From NCBI GenBank assembly GCA_014237395.1, contig JABZFP010000018.1, positions 62,001-126,000 on the forward strand: DNA of 64,000 bases, given 5' to 3'. Each line of letters starts with the position of its first letter. The first letter of the stretch is position 1. Below the pieces are notes generated by a model. It was not told the DNA's origin. It was given only the letters and a program-made list of their open reading frames with translations, and did not search any database. The position numbers and the translations under genes were made by a program. This DNA is from Desulfobacteraceae bacterium. GTDB lineage: Bacteria > Desulfobacterota > Desulfobacteria > Desulfobacterales > UBA5852. This document shows, in pieces, positions 53,781 through 62,534 of the stretch.

Positions 53781-54059
53781 TTACTTCAGCAGGCCTTCCA
53801 CGATACCGGCCATGGGGGTCGCATAGATCAAAATCAGCGAGATAACCAGGGCGTAGATACAAAGGGACTCGATCATGGCCAGACCGATCAGCATCGTAAC
53901 GGTAACTTTACCGGAAGATTCGGGATTGCGGGCAATACCTTCAACGGCCGATTTAAGGCCGAGGCCCTGACCGATGCCGCAACCGAAAGCGGCGATCGCA
54001 ATTCCAAAACCAGCTGCCGTTACACAAGCGATAAAAAACTTCAGAGCTTCAGCTTCCAT
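53781..54059 (-). CDS. atpE: ATP synthase F0 subunit c, with Na+-type residue pattern
   Basis: A 92-residue two-helix proteolipid. Helix 1 has FGCGIGQGLGLKSAVEGIARN (polar loop RNPE), helix 2 has LIGLAMIESLCIYALVISLI with the essential Glu. The Gln of GIGQG, the Glu-Ser pair and the Tyr five residues after Glu match the Na+-binding c-rings of Ilyobacter-type enzymes; the Thr that follows Ser there is Leu here. Sodium coupling is inference. AGGAGG precedes ATG. Last gene of the F0 operon, ending at the shared terminator. Confidence 0.95.
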   Translation of the reverse strand: MEAEALKFFIACVTAAGFGIAIAAFGCGIGQGLGLKSAVEGIARNPESSGKVTVTMLIGLAMIESLCIYALVISLILIYATPMAGIVEGLLK

Positions 54060-54163
54060 ACGTACACTTCCTCCTTGTTAAAAAGTTAATTTTGGCTTCT
54101 TCCAATGCCCCATTAAGGCAAAACAGGCTGAATAATCATTTTTCCGGTCAAATACCGCGCCCT

Positions 54164-54859
54164 TCAGTGGGCGTGTTCCATGGCACCGGTAAAATACATG
54201 ATCGAAAGCAGGAAAAATACAAAAGCTTGCACCAGCGCCACAAAAACCCCCAGCGCCATGATGGGCAAGGGGGCAAAAAAAGCACCGGCCAGACCAAACA
54301 GAATGGTCAGCACCAGTTCATGCCCCATCATATTTCCAAAGAGACGAAAGGTAAGGGAAAGAATTCGCGCGAAATGTCCGATCAACTCGATGGGGAAGAT
54401 GATGGGAACCATCCACCATACCGGCCCCAAGAAGTGTTTGATATAACCGGCGCCGTGATATTTAACGCCGATAATATGCGTAAAAATGACCACGACCAGG
54501 GCACAGCCCAACGTCGTATTCAGGTCCGCGGTGGGAGGAAAGCAGGTCGGTACCATCCCGGTCAGGTTGCCGATGAAGATAAAAATGAAGATCGTTGCCG
54601 ACAGGGGTAACAACCAGCGCCCCTCTTCCCCGGTGACATCGACCATGAATTCTTCAATGCCACTGACAACCACCTCAAAAAAATTCTGGGCTTTGCCCGG
54701 GATCAGTTTTATGCTCTTGCCGCCAAGTATACCCATGGCTATCAGAAACAGCATCACCAGCCAAGTATAGAGGACGTGAGGATATTCATGGGCAAAGTGG
54801 GCCGGTCCCGGACCAAGCATCTCGCAAAATTTGACTAAAAACAGCCACGGATGTTCCAT
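54164..54859 (-). CDS. atpB: ATP synthase F0 subunit a
   Basis: A 231-residue membrane protein with about five helices. The stator Arg lies in HFARILSLTFRLFGNMMGHE, the conserved proton or Na+ channel segment, with AGAFFAPLPIMALGVFVALVQ and the C-terminal QAFVFFLLSIMYFTGAMEHAH. Only 2 nt separate it from atpI. F1 genes and subunit b are not here, a split arrangement common in deltaproteobacteria. Confidence 0.96.
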   Translation of the reverse strand: MEHPWLFLVKFCEMLGPGPAHFAHEYPHVLYTWLVMLFLIAMGILGGKSIKLIPGKAQNFFEVVVSGIEEFMVDVTGEEGRWLLPLSATIFIFIFIGNLTGMVPTCFPPTADLNTTLGCALVVVIFTHIIGVKYHGAGYIKHFLGPVWWMVPIIFPIELIGHFARILSLTFRLFGNMMGHELVLTILFGLAGAFFAPLPIMALGVFVALVQAFVFFLLSIMYFTGAMEHAH

Positions 54860-54861
54860 CC

Positions 54862-55248
54862 TTAAAACGCCTCCTTGAAAATAAGATTTTTTAACTCGCG
54901 CACCGTTGCGACGACAATACTGGCAACCACGACCGATAACCCGACGAACAATCCCAGCGGGTCGACATAGTGGCCGGAGATCAGAAAGAATATGATAACG
55001 CCGCTGGCTATAAAGCGGACGTAATATTTGGCAATGATCACATTATGGGAGACGAGGTGGGGAGGTGTCAGGGATTTTTTCAGCGTGCGCGCCAGCAGGT
55101 GAAAATTGACGGTAACGATCAGGCCGCCGGCAAAAATCCCCAGGGCGACATCAAATTGGAAAGCGACCAGTCCGACGAGGACGGCCGCTACAAATAGAAC
55201 CCAGTTGGCACGTGTAATGAAAAGGAGTATTCGCTTCTGAATGTCCAA
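54862..55248 (-). CDS. atpI: ATP synthase subunit I
   Basis: A 128-residue protein with four hydrophobic helices (for example WVLFVAAVLVGLVAF and GLIVTVNFHLLAR). Position directly before atpB and the helix pattern fit AtpI, which helps assemble the c-ring and may transport Mg2+. Sequence alone is weak for this small family, so the call leans on context. Start ATG at 55248. Confidence 0.8.
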   Translation of the reverse strand: MDIQKRILLFITRANWVLFVAAVLVGLVAFQFDVALGIFAGGLIVTVNFHLLARTLKKSLTPPHLVSHNVIIAKYYVRFIASGVIIFFLISGHYVDPLGLFVGLSVVVASIVVATVRELKNLIFKEAF

Positions 55249-55287
55249 GTTGATCCTGTTCGTCCTTGGCTGCAGGTGTAATGACGT

Positions 55288-55575
55288 TCAGAGTTTACGG
55301 CTTTTCTTGATCGCGAGCCCGATATTGCGAAAACCGGCCACAATGCCCATACCCAGACCGATCAAGGTCAGCCACGGTGTACAAGCCAAACGCCGATCCA
55401 AGTAAACACCCAGAAAGAGACCGATAAAAATCGACAGGGCGACTTGCAGCCCCAAACTACTGTAATAGGCGAGTTCCCTGATCGCCCGCCGGGTTTCTCT
55501 TTTCATGGATGTAATCGACGCTTCGGCCCGAATCGGAACGATTTCCGCCCCAATCGAGTCAGAAGCATCTACCAT
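55288..55575 (-). CDS. atpZ: AtpZ/AtpI family membrane protein
   Basis: A 95-residue protein with a hydrophilic N-terminus (a later ATG at MKRETRRAIREL is possible) and two membrane helices, LGLQVALSIFIGLFLGVYLD and LTLIGLGMGIVAGFRNIGLA, joined by RRLACTPW. The pattern GxxLGxxLD...GxxxGxxxGFRN is typical of AtpZ. It lies at the head of atpZ-atpI-atpB-atpE, probably as a Mg2+/assembly factor. Separated by 45 nt from pyrK. Confidence 0.82.
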   Translation of the reverse strand: MVDASDSIGAEIVPIRAEASITSMKRETRRAIRELAYYSSLGLQVALSIFIGLFLGVYLDRRLACTPWLTLIGLGMGIVAGFRNIGLAIKKSRKL

Positions 55576-55620
55576 AGCCCCCAGGTGAAGTCAACGAAAA
55601 ACCCATCGCCGACGTCTCCC

Positions 55621-56415
55621 TCAGAGCTTCAAAAGCTGGGCATCGAAAACCGGCCCATCCTTGCATACATGGTGGTAAGCACTGCCGTCACCCGCCGCCG
55701 GGACAGCACATCCCAAACATGCCCCCATGCCACAGGCCATGACCGATTCGATCGAAAGCTGGCAGGCCACATCCAGACGGTCGGCTATACCGGCCACACA
55801 TGTCAACATGTCCATGGGGCCGCAGGCCATGATCACGTCCGGCGGCTGCCGGCGCACGGCCGCCTCCAGCGGACTGGTCAGAAAACACTGCGCGCCTTCA
55901 CTGCCGTCATCCGTCGTGCAATCCACCTGATCCGCCAGTTGTTCAAATCTCTCGCGGCACAGCAGGTCGCCCCGGGATCGTCCGCCCAGAAAGACATGGC
56001 ACTGGCAGGTCTCAGGCTGTTGACGCAATGTTTCGAGCAGAAAAACCATCGGGGCGGCGCCAATGCCGCCGGCTGCCAGATAGATACGCCGATAATGCCC
56101 GCGAACGATAAATCCCTTGCCCAGGGGACCGAGGATATCCACCATGGCCCCCACCGGCATGCGCGCCATGATGTCCGTCCCCTCGCCCACGACTTTGTAG
56201 AGAATTTCCAGTTTGACGCGCCCGGAAGCATCCGGCACCATGCGATGAATGGAAAAGGGGCGACGCAGCAGCGGCGTGGCCCCCGCCCCAATGGACAGCA
56301 TGACAAACTGCCCGGGCTGCGCCGCACCGAATGGTGTTTCACATCCAAGCGTCATCTTGTGGTACCCCGGCGCCATAGTAAAATTGTCCAAGATTTCGGC
56401 ATAGGCTTGGTTCAT
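55621..56415 (-). CDS. pyrK: Dihydroorotate dehydrogenase electron transfer subunit PyrK
   Basis: A 264-residue FAD and 2Fe-2S protein. FAD site RRPFSIHRM, nucleotide region YLAAGGIGAAPMVFLLE, and C-terminal Cys set ESVMACGMGACLGCAVP...HHVCKDGPVF. It passes electrons between NAD+ and PyrD in the NAD-dependent enzyme. The start overlaps the pgeF stop by 4 nt. The usual neighbour pyrD is absent: atpZ follows 45 nt downstream. Either pyrD is elsewhere or the protein serves another oxidoreductase. Confidence 0.88.
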   Translation of the reverse strand: MNQAYAEILDNFTMAPGYHKMTLGCETPFGAAQPGQFVMLSIGAGATPLLRRPFSIHRMVPDASGRVKLEILYKVVGEGTDIMARMPVGAMVDILGPLGKGFIVRGHYRRIYLAAGGIGAAPMVFLLETLRQQPETCQCHVFLGGRSRGDLLCRERFEQLADQVDCTTDDGSEGAQCFLTSPLEAAVRRQPPDVIMACGPMDMLTCVAGIADRLDVACQLSIESVMACGMGACLGCAVPAAGDGSAYHHVCKDGPVFDAQLLKL

Positions 56416-57221
56416 GATCTCTCCGCTCCAGGATCGGTCGTTATTCTGGTCTTCGGTGCCATACCCACAATCGCCGCGAACCGACCGGTGGTATGCGCCG
56501 CCCGATAGGAAAAAAAGAGGTCCCGCCGACAGCGCGTGCAGATGCGGCTGATCTCGATATGCACAGGATTAAGTCCGGCCCGCACCAATTGGGCCTGGCT
56601 TATGGCCCAGAAATCGAAATGGTTCTCAGACACCCTGTAAGACCACAGCGATTCGGGAATTTCCTTTCGGTAGTGCACGAATTCCGAACAGCATGGCCCC
56701 AGCGACGGTCCCACACCGGCATAAATATCAGCGGGATTGCATCCGAAACGGGTCGTCATGACCGTCACCGTGCGACCGATGATATCGGCGATGCTGCCGC
56801 GCCAGCCCGAATGGATATTGGCAATGACCGACCGCACCGGGTCGTGGAGCAGGACCGGCTGACAGTCCGCCACCAGAATGGTCAAAAGCCATCCGTGCTG
56901 GTCGCTCACAATGGCATCGGCTTCCCCGGACAACCGGGGGGCAACGGCTGGCGCCTTGCCGTCCCATACAACGACCTTGTTGCCATGCACCTGGTTCAAA
57001 AAGACCGGTTCCGCCGGGTGAGGGAACCCTTCCCAAACGGCCTCTCGATTGACGGCCACCTGATCGGCAGCGTCACCGACATGCAGGGACATGTTGAGAC
57101 TATCAAACGGGGCCTGGCTGCCGCCGCCCTGGCGGGTGGTGATGCCATGACAAAGGGCTGGGAACGCCGCCAGGTTCTCAAAGCAATAGAAATCGATCCC
57201 ATTGCGACGATGGACTTTCAT
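56412..57221 (-). CDS. pgeF: Peptidoglycan editing factor PgeF (multicopper/purine nucleoside phosphorylase-like)
   Basis: A 269-residue protein of the YfiH/PgeF family. Catalytic His/Cys motifs are VFLNQVHGNKVVV, ILVADCQPVLLHDP and IANIHSGWRGS, and the C-terminal GPSLGPCCSEF. It removes misincorporated amino acids from peptidoglycan precursors and is also reported as a purine nucleoside phosphorylase. The ATG at 57221 gives the standard start; frames to 57269 are longer than the family. Overlaps pyrK. Confidence 0.92.
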   Translation of the reverse strand: MKVHRRNGIDFYCFENLAAFPALCHGITTRQGGGSQAPFDSLNMSLHVGDAADQVAVNREAVWEGFPHPAEPVFLNQVHGNKVVVWDGKAPAVAPRLSGEADAIVSDQHGWLLTILVADCQPVLLHDPVRSVIANIHSGWRGSIADIIGRTVTVMTTRFGCNPADIYAGVGPSLGPCCSEFVHYRKEIPESLWSYRVSENHFDFWAISQAQLVRAGLNPVHIEISRICTRCRRDLFFSYRAAHTTGRFAAIVGMAPKTRITTDPGAERS

Positions 57222-57315
57222 CGCAGGTTCGCCCCTCTCCCCCGTCTTCAGGCGTTGATATCGGCCCAAACCCTGTTCACAAAAGCGGCCCGCATACCGA
57301 CAGCCGCCAATGGTG

Positions 57316-57807
57316 TCAGCAATAACGTTCCGTAATCAGCTGAATCAAGGCCGATGTGGAAATGTCCTGAACCAGCGCAATCCGTTCGACCCGCCCCCCC
57401 TGCTGCTTCACAAAATCAGCGCCGATAATCTGATCTTCCGGCCAATCCGCCCCTTTGACCAATACATCCGGTCGCAAGGCCTGAATCAACGTCAAGGGAT
57501 CCGGTTCATCAAAGAGAATCACGTAGTCCACACAGGCCAACCCAGCCAATACTTCAGCCCGCAAGGCTTCCGGATTGATCGGGCGCAGGGGCCCTTTGAT
57601 CTTTCGCACCGAATCGTCACTGTTCAACCCGACCACCAGCATATCCGCACTGGCGCGGGCCGCCGACAGATATCGAACGTGGCCGGCATGCAGAATATCG
57701 AAACAGCCATTGGTAAACGCAACCCGTCGCCCGGCCTCCTGTGCGGCTACGATCGCGGCTGCCGCCGTGGTCCTGGGTACCTGTTTATTCCCGTCCTTCA
57801 AATTCAT
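57316..57807 (-). CDS. rfaE2: D-glycero-beta-D-manno-heptose 1-phosphate adenylyltransferase (RfaE2)
   Basis: A 163-residue nucleotidyltransferase: FTNGCFDILHAGHVRYLSAA (HxGH ATP motif) and VLVKGADW...IIGADFV, ending STSALIQLI. It makes ADP-heptose for the LPS core. This is the stand-alone C-terminal half of E. coli HldE; a kinase half (RfaE1) is not in the window. It overlaps the comF 3' end by 23 nt. Fits with the waaG/waaP genes at the right edge. Confidence 0.95.
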   Translation of the reverse strand: MNLKDGNKQVPRTTAAAAIVAAQEAGRRVAFTNGCFDILHAGHVRYLSAARASADMLVVGLNSDDSVRKIKGPLRPINPEALRAEVLAGLACVDYVILFDEPDPLTLIQALRPDVLVKGADWPEDQIIGADFVKQQGGRVERIALVQDISTSALIQLITERYC

Positions 57808-58795
57808 TATTTACCAATCCGTTTTCCTTCCTGCCCATGCGATCAAGCGTCGGCATGGTACGGGCGATCGTGAAAACATCCACGGCTTCCGCCCCGTTCT
57901 CTTTCAATTCCCTGGCCGCTTCCTCGGCCGTTGCCCCCGTCGTATAGACATCATCCACCAGTAGAATGCTGCGCCCCTTTACGGCGGCGCGATCAACCAC
58001 TTTGAATGCGCCCCGGATATTGCGTCGGCGCTCGGGCTTGCCCAAACCGGTCTGGGGTGCCGTGGGCCGGGATCGCACGAAGATGTCACGTGCTTTGGGG
58101 AAACGGCATTCGTCCCGCGTGCTCCGTCCTTCCGCCCTGGCCCAGGCATCCACCAGCATCTGGGCTTGGTTAAACCCGCGTTGGCGCCAGCGGCGTGCAT
58201 GCAAGGGAATTGGAAGCACCATGTCGATCTCTCCCGGCAGCCAATGAAGCTGGAAGGACTCCTGCAGAAGCTGTCCCAGAGGGTCAAGCAACACGAAACA
58301 GGCCCGGTATTTCAACTGGTGAACCAATTCCATGAGGGCGCCGCTATAAACCCCCGCAGCGCGCGCTCGCCGGAATGCGCCGGGTTGCCGCAGGCAATCG
58401 CTGCACAAATGGTCCTCGCCCACAGGACTCTTAAACATCACGCCGCAACGCTCACACAAGGGAGACCGCACCGGTTCGAAAGACGTGAGGCAATCAGAAC
58501 AAAGAAACGGCAACGCCACCCGATGAAAGATGTTGCACAGCCCATGATCCCCAGCCTGTAGGTCGGGATTGTGATCGACATGCGAAGAAGAAGACTGGGA
58601 GCCATGTGGCCAATAGGCCCCACACGCACGGCATTTCCGGGGGAAAATGGCATCGGTAAGCGCCCGGCCGATATATCCCCCGAACCCGAGCACCGGCCCC
58701 TTCAACCGAAGCAGCCCCGCATGGGCAGGCACGTCGTGCCGATAGCCTTCCTTTTTCGTTGCCAATGTTTGGCTGCTGATGGCGGGGCCGTTCAT
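57785..58795 (-). CDS. ComF family phosphoribosyltransferase-like protein
   Basis: A 336-residue protein with an N-terminal zinc-finger region (CRACGAYWP, FLCSDCLTSFEP, CERCG, CSDCL) and a C-terminal phosphoribosyltransferase domain (VLPIPLHARRWRQRGFNQA, GRSILLVDDVYTTGATAEEA). ComF helps DNA uptake in competent bacteria, though many homologues lie outside competence operons. The C-terminal 35 residues extend beyond the usual end. Stop codon overlaps rfaE2; ATG overlaps the rlmB stop by 4 nt. Confidence 0.87.
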   Translation of the reverse strand: MNGPAISSQTLATKKEGYRHDVPAHAGLLRLKGPVLGFGGYIGRALTDAIFPRKCRACGAYWPHGSQSSSSHVDHNPDLQAGDHGLCNIFHRVALPFLCSDCLTSFEPVRSPLCERCGVMFKSPVGEDHLCSDCLRQPGAFRRARAAGVYSGALMELVHQLKYRACFVLLDPLGQLLQESFQLHWLPGEIDMVLPIPLHARRWRQRGFNQAQMLVDAWARAEGRSTRDECRFPKARDIFVRSRPTAPQTGLGKPERRRNIRGAFKVVDRAAVKGRSILLVDDVYTTGATAEEAARELKENGAEAVDVFTIARTMPTLDRMGRKENGLVNNEFEGRE

Positions 58796-59556
58796 GGCGT
58801 TCCCGCCGGCTGTGACCGTTGACGATAGGCCTCGAAAATAGCCAGTGCCGCGGCCACAGAGGCATTCAATGAATTAAACGCCCGCGCATGGGGAATCGAC
58901 ACGAGAAAGTCGCAGTGCCGCCTGACCAAAGGCCGCAGGCCCTTTTCTTCACCGCCGACAAGTAACCCCAGCGGTATTTTCAGATCGCAGTCAAACAAGG
59001 ATTGATCGGCAGCGCCTTCCAGCCCCACAATCCACAATCCGTTTTTTTTCAATTGCAGGATGGCATTGACAAGGTTGGGAACCCTGGCAATCGGCATATG
59101 CTCCAGCGCACCGGCGGAAGCTTTCGATACTGAGGGGCTGGGCGCTGCGGACCGGTCCTGCGGTATAACGATGCCGTCGGCACCGGCGCAATAGGCGGTG
59201 CGAATGATAGCGCCCAGGTTTTGCGGGTCCTGAAGATTATCGAGCAGCACCACAAACGGCAGCTCATCGTGAGAACGCTCCTGCCCCGCGACGTCGGACA
59301 AATCGCAATAGGGCAGAGGCGCCACCCGGGCGCAGACGCCCTGGTGGCCGGCATGACCGGTCAACTCTACGAGGTGCTGTTCACCGACCGCCTGAACCGT
59401 TACCCCTTGGCCGCCCGCCAGTTGTCGAATCGATGCGATACGGGCATCTTGACGGCCTTCGCGCACCCATACGGCATGGATCCGGCGCCGGTTGGCACGC
59501 AACGCCTCACAGACGGGATGCACGCCATACAAAATTTCTGTTTTTGGACTCGCCAT
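58792..59556 (-). CDS. rlmB: 23S rRNA (guanosine-2'-O-)-methyltransferase RlmB-like
   Basis: A 254-residue SpoU/TrmH knot methyltransferase. Substrate domain EILYGVHPVCEALRANRRRI; catalytic motif 1 DNLQDPQNLGAIIRTAYCAG, motif 2 LLVGGEEKGL and motif 3 IPHARAFNSLNASVAAALA. It probably methylates G2251 of 23S rRNA, though TrmH-family members share this sequence. ATGA overlap with comF. Confidence 0.9.
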   Translation of the reverse strand: MASPKTEILYGVHPVCEALRANRRRIHAVWVREGRQDARIASIRQLAGGQGVTVQAVGEQHLVELTGHAGHQGVCARVAPLPYCDLSDVAGQERSHDELPFVVLLDNLQDPQNLGAIIRTAYCAGADGIVIPQDRSAAPSPSVSKASAGALEHMPIARVPNLVNAILQLKKNGLWIVGLEGAADQSLFDCDLKIPLGLLVGGEEKGLRPLVRRHCDFLVSIPHARAFNSLNASVAAALAIFEAYRQRSQPAGTP

Positions 59557-59633
59557 AGAAGGTGTAGGTGTGCTTCGGTTTGCCTAAAGAGGTCGCGATA
59601 GCGGCAGACGCATCCGTCATCAAAACGATGGCG

Positions 59634-60224
59634 TCACGATTCCCGGTAGCCGCGAACAATGGAAACAAGGGTTTCCGCCGCCGTTTCAAGACAATCATTG
59701 ATCACGGTATGTCGATAAGCCCCGCGTTGCGCCATTTCCCGCCGGGCATTGACCATCCGTTTATCGATAATGTCCGGGGAGTCGGCGCCGCGTTGCTCCA
59801 GGCGCTGGCGCAGGACGTCGGATGAGGGCGGCATGATGAAAATGGTGATGGCATCCGGATACTTGGCACAAAGTTGAACCGTGCCCTGAACGTCGATATC
59901 CAACAGCACATCATGGCCAGCAGAGCGCTCAGCATCGATAAACGCCGCCGCTGTCCCATAATAATTCCCGTGCACTTGGGCCCACTCCGCCCACTGGTTG
60001 GCATGGATGCCGGCCTTGAAGGTCTCGACGTCGGTAAAAAAATAGTCCACACCGTCAACCTCACCTTCGCGCGGCGATCGGGTTGTGGTGGAAATGGAAT
60101 AACGCAATTCTGGCAGGCGTTCCGTAAGCATACGGCAAAGCGTCGTTTTTCCGGCGCCGGAAGGGGCGGATACGATGAACAAATGCCCCGTCTGGGATAC
60201 GAAGTGCGATTTTTTTTCCGCCAT
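59634..60224 (-). CDS. gmk: Guanylate kinase
   Basis: A 196-residue enzyme phosphorylating GMP to GDP. P-loop FIVSAPSGAGKTTLCRML, TTRSPREGEVDGVDYFF (GMP site), LLDIDVQGTVQL and RRLEQRGADS-type lid RQRLEQRGADSPDIIDKR. The ATG at 60224 sits 17 nt after the remA stop; the longer frame adds residues antisense to remA. RBS is weak, so it is probably coupled to remA. Confidence 0.95.
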   Translation of the reverse strand: MAEKKSHFVSQTGHLFIVSAPSGAGKTTLCRMLTERLPELRYSISTTTRSPREGEVDGVDYFFTDVETFKAGIHANQWAEWAQVHGNYYGTAAAFIDAERSAGHDVLLDIDVQGTVQLCAKYPDAITIFIMPPSSDVLRQRLEQRGADSPDIIDKRMVNARREMAQRGAYRHTVINDCLETAAETLVSIVRGYRES

Positions 60225-60240
60225 CGCTGTCAGGCCATCC

Positions 60241-60498
60241 TCATCCGTTGTTTTCTTTGAGCAGGGTGAAGCGCTGGGAAATGGTCTCGGCCTGAATGGC
60301 TGAAAGAATAATATGGTTGCTGTCCATGATGATGATCGATCGGGTGCGTCGCCCATGGGTGGCGTCAATCAGACGCTGATCCTTCTTGGCGTCGTCTTTC
60401 AGGCGCTTCATCGGTGCCGAATTCGGGGAGACAATCGCCACAACCCGATCCGCTACCGCCGTGCTTCCAAATCCAATATTCAGTAAATTCGGCTCCAT
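60241..60498 (-). CDS. remA: RemA family (DUF370) regulatory protein
   Basis: An 85-residue protein: [40 protein letters not shown] and SQRF. RemA activates biofilm-matrix genes in Bacillus and forms ring-shaped DNA-binding oligomers; in anaerobes its role is unclear. It is commonly found between yicC and gmk, as here. ATG at 60498 preceded by AGGAAGGAACAGG. The start and family length agree. Confidence 0.9.
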   Translation of the reverse strand: MEPNLLNIGFGSTAVADRVVAIVSPNSAPMKRLKDDAKKDQRLIDATHGRRTRSIIIMDSNHIILSAIQAETISQRFTLLKENNG

Positions 60499-60550
60499 AA
60501 CAGCCTGTTCCTTCCTCCATGACGGCGCGGGCGCGGCTCCCCCCGATCGC

Positions 60551-61432
60551 CTACTCGATATTTTGAACCTGCTCCCGTATTTTTTCAAGTTCGGATTTGA
60601 GATCGACCACCCGGTGGGCGATTTCCGTACGTGAGGTTTTGGCTCCCATCGTATTGAATTCGCGATTGAACTCCTGCAGCAGGAAATTCAGCTTGCGGCC
60701 GGCGGGTTCTTCAACATCCATAATCCGCCGGAATTGTTCCAGATGGCTGGCAACCCGGACGATTTCCTCGGAGATATCACTGCGGTCCGCCAGAAAAGCG
60801 GCCTCTTGCGCGATACGGCCCGGGTCGATGTCCACATTTCCCTGAGTCAGGGCCTGGATGCGCAACAAGAGCTTGTCTTGGTATACCGCCAGTAATCCAT
60901 CGCTGGTCTTTTCGATCAGATCGAGCTGTTGGGCAATATCATCCAGGCGACGCCTGAAGTCGGCAGCCAGGGCGCGGCCTTCCCGCTGCCGCATTTTATC
61001 CAGCGCCGACAGGGCTTCCAGAAGACACCCTTCGACGACTGGCCACAATGAATCGATTTCCCGCTCTTTTTCGCAGGGTTTGATAATGCCCCCGGCATTG
61101 ATCAGCAAATCCAGCGAGATGTCACTTGACAGATTTAAGGTGTCCTTCACCTGCTGCAGGGCGTCGTGATAGGCTCTAGCCCGGGGCCAGTCGATTTCGA
61201 ACGCCTGCGCGTCATCCCCGAGTTCCCTGATATCAATGCGAAGTTCGACACGGCCGCGATGAAGCTGGCCCGCCACAGCCGCCTTGATACGCTCCTCCAA
61301 CGGCAGATACGGACGGGCAAGGTGCAGAACAATATCGAGATTTTTGCTGTTATAGCTGCGAATCTCGGCCACCGCTTCAAATGGCTCCAATCGATTTTCA
61401 GCCCGTGCATAGGCGGTCATACTCTTTAGCAT
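60551..61432 (-). CDS. yicC: YicC family endoribonuclease
   Basis: A 293-residue protein beginning [12 protein letters not shown] with [21 protein letters not shown] start, [11 protein letters not shown] and the C-terminal [20 protein letters not shown] and [18 protein letters not shown]. YicC proteins are RNases linked to stationary-phase survival. First gene of the yicC-remA-gmk group; ATG overlaps an ATG one codon upstream (61435). Confidence 0.93.
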   Translation of the reverse strand: MLKSMTAYARAENRLEPFEAVAEIRSYNSKNLDIVLHLARPYLPLEERIKAAVAGQLHRGRVELRIDIRELGDDAQAFEIDWPRARAYHDALQQVKDTLNLSSDISLDLLINAGGIIKPCEKEREIDSLWPVVEGCLLEALSALDKMRQREGRALAADFRRRLDDIAQQLDLIEKTSDGLLAVYQDKLLLRIQALTQGNVDIDPGRIAQEAAFLADRSDISEEIVRVASHLEQFRRIMDVEEPAGRKLNFLLQEFNREFNTMGAKTSRTEIAHRVVDLKSELEKIREQVQNIE

Positions 61433-61503
61433 CAATTCCTACCGTTCGTTCGGCATGGCGCTATCGCTCACAGACGACATGCATGGCGTGATGCCATGTG
61501 CGT

Positions 61504-62046
61504 CTACTCGCGCACACATTCATCCGTTTTTAGATCGAGCGCATATTTAGTGCGGACCTTAAGCAAAAAATCCTGCAAATGCTTATTCTTATAATCCGGG
61601 TAGGTCCATGGCAGGGACTCGAAATGCCCCTTGCGATACATGAGCGTCAGATCCGCATAGATTCCCCGACGGAGATAGATCCGGTGTGAAAAGTTCTTAC
61701 CGGTTGCCAACACAAGACGCTCCAGTAAAAGATAACCAGGGTCGATATTGACCACCCGGGACCCCTCGCGTGTGAATTCCGTCTCAAGCGCATTGGTCAG
61801 GTGCTTGATGTCCGGCAGCGCTTCCTGGTCGACGAGACGCTTAAAGGCCACCATGCGGCGATAAAGCGGCGCTCCCATCTCCCGGGTGTAGTAATCCGTA
61901 AAATCGAACGGAAGCCAGCGACTGACAAGATCAACCGGACCAAAGTGCGTTTCCAACCGTTCCATCAACGTGCCGGCGAGTTGCTGGTGCGCCATGAAAA
62001 AACCCACCAGAAGTTTCGCCGGACGAGGAGAGGCGGGAACACTCAT
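61504..62046 (-). CDS. DUF4416 family protein
   Basis: A 180-residue soluble protein: KLLVGFFMAHQQLAGTLMER near the start, WLPFDFTDYYTREMGAPLYR, NIDPGYLLLERLVLATGKNF and a C-terminal YPDYKNKHLQDFLLKVR. These match DUF4416, of unknown function and common in deltaproteobacteria and related anaerobes. It starts inside the stop of the Trm112-like gene (ATGA), so the two are co-translated. 68 nt separate it from yicC. Confidence 0.87.
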   Translation of the reverse strand: MSVPASPRPAKLLVGFFMAHQQLAGTLMERLETHFGPVDLVSRWLPFDFTDYYTREMGAPLYRRMVAFKRLVDQEALPDIKHLTNALETEFTREGSRVVNIDPGYLLLERLVLATGKNFSHRIYLRRGIYADLTLMYRKGHFESLPWTYPDYKNKHLQDFLLKVRTKYALDLKTDECVRE

Positions 62047-62216
62047 GGATTAATGGGCTGCGCTTCTTCCACCAGCATGATGGGGATGTCATCACGGATG
62101 GCGTAAAGCAATCGACAGGCTTCACAGCGCAGACCGCTCTCATCGTCTTCCAACTGCAATTCGCCCTTGCATTGGGGGCAAACCAGTATGTCCAGTAAGG
62201 CTTTGTTCAGGCTCAT
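62043..62216 (-). CDS. Trm112-like small zinc protein
   Basis: A 57-residue protein, MSLNKALLDILVCPQCKGEL with CPQC and CEAC pairs and the end IRDDIPIMLVEEAQ, the standard Trm112/YcaR pattern. In eukaryotes Trm112 stabilises methyltransferases; in bacteria its role is less clear, often near LPS genes. Ribosome site GGGGAGCTTTGAATC is spaced loosely. Start of the minus-strand train; overlaps DUF4416 by 4 nt. Confidence 0.88.
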   Translation of the reverse strand: MSLNKALLDILVCPQCKGELQLEDDESGLRCEACRLLYAIRDDIPIMLVEEAQPINP

Positions 62217-62534
62217 GATTCAAAGCTCCCCTTCGAATAAGCGTCTACTTGGCTTCGGTCATCCTTTCGTGCCGAGCGGCTGACGAATCAATCAGACCCA
62301 AATTGCAATGATCGGCTGCACCACGCAAGGCATGCCCCTGCACGTCCAGCCACCTTGCCTGGTCGATGACCATGATCGCGCCAAATGGGTGTTCATGGTT
62401 ATCAGCCTTCCCCTGCTTTGGCAAGCCGTAACCGCGGTCTCATGAGGACGAAACGAGGCCGGACCTTGCAATCCGCCAGGCGTTGGATTAAGAGGGACCT
62501 CGTCTTTAAAGGTTCCGGAACGAGCGGGTCATTG
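62217..62534. other. Divergent intergenic region (about 320 bp)
   Basis: Between the minus-strand train (trm112 onward) and the plus-strand LPS genes. It holds both promoters, none clear enough to name, and no gene. The glycosyltransferase frame extends upstream to 62385 but with no family similarity before 62535. Confidence 0.4.
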
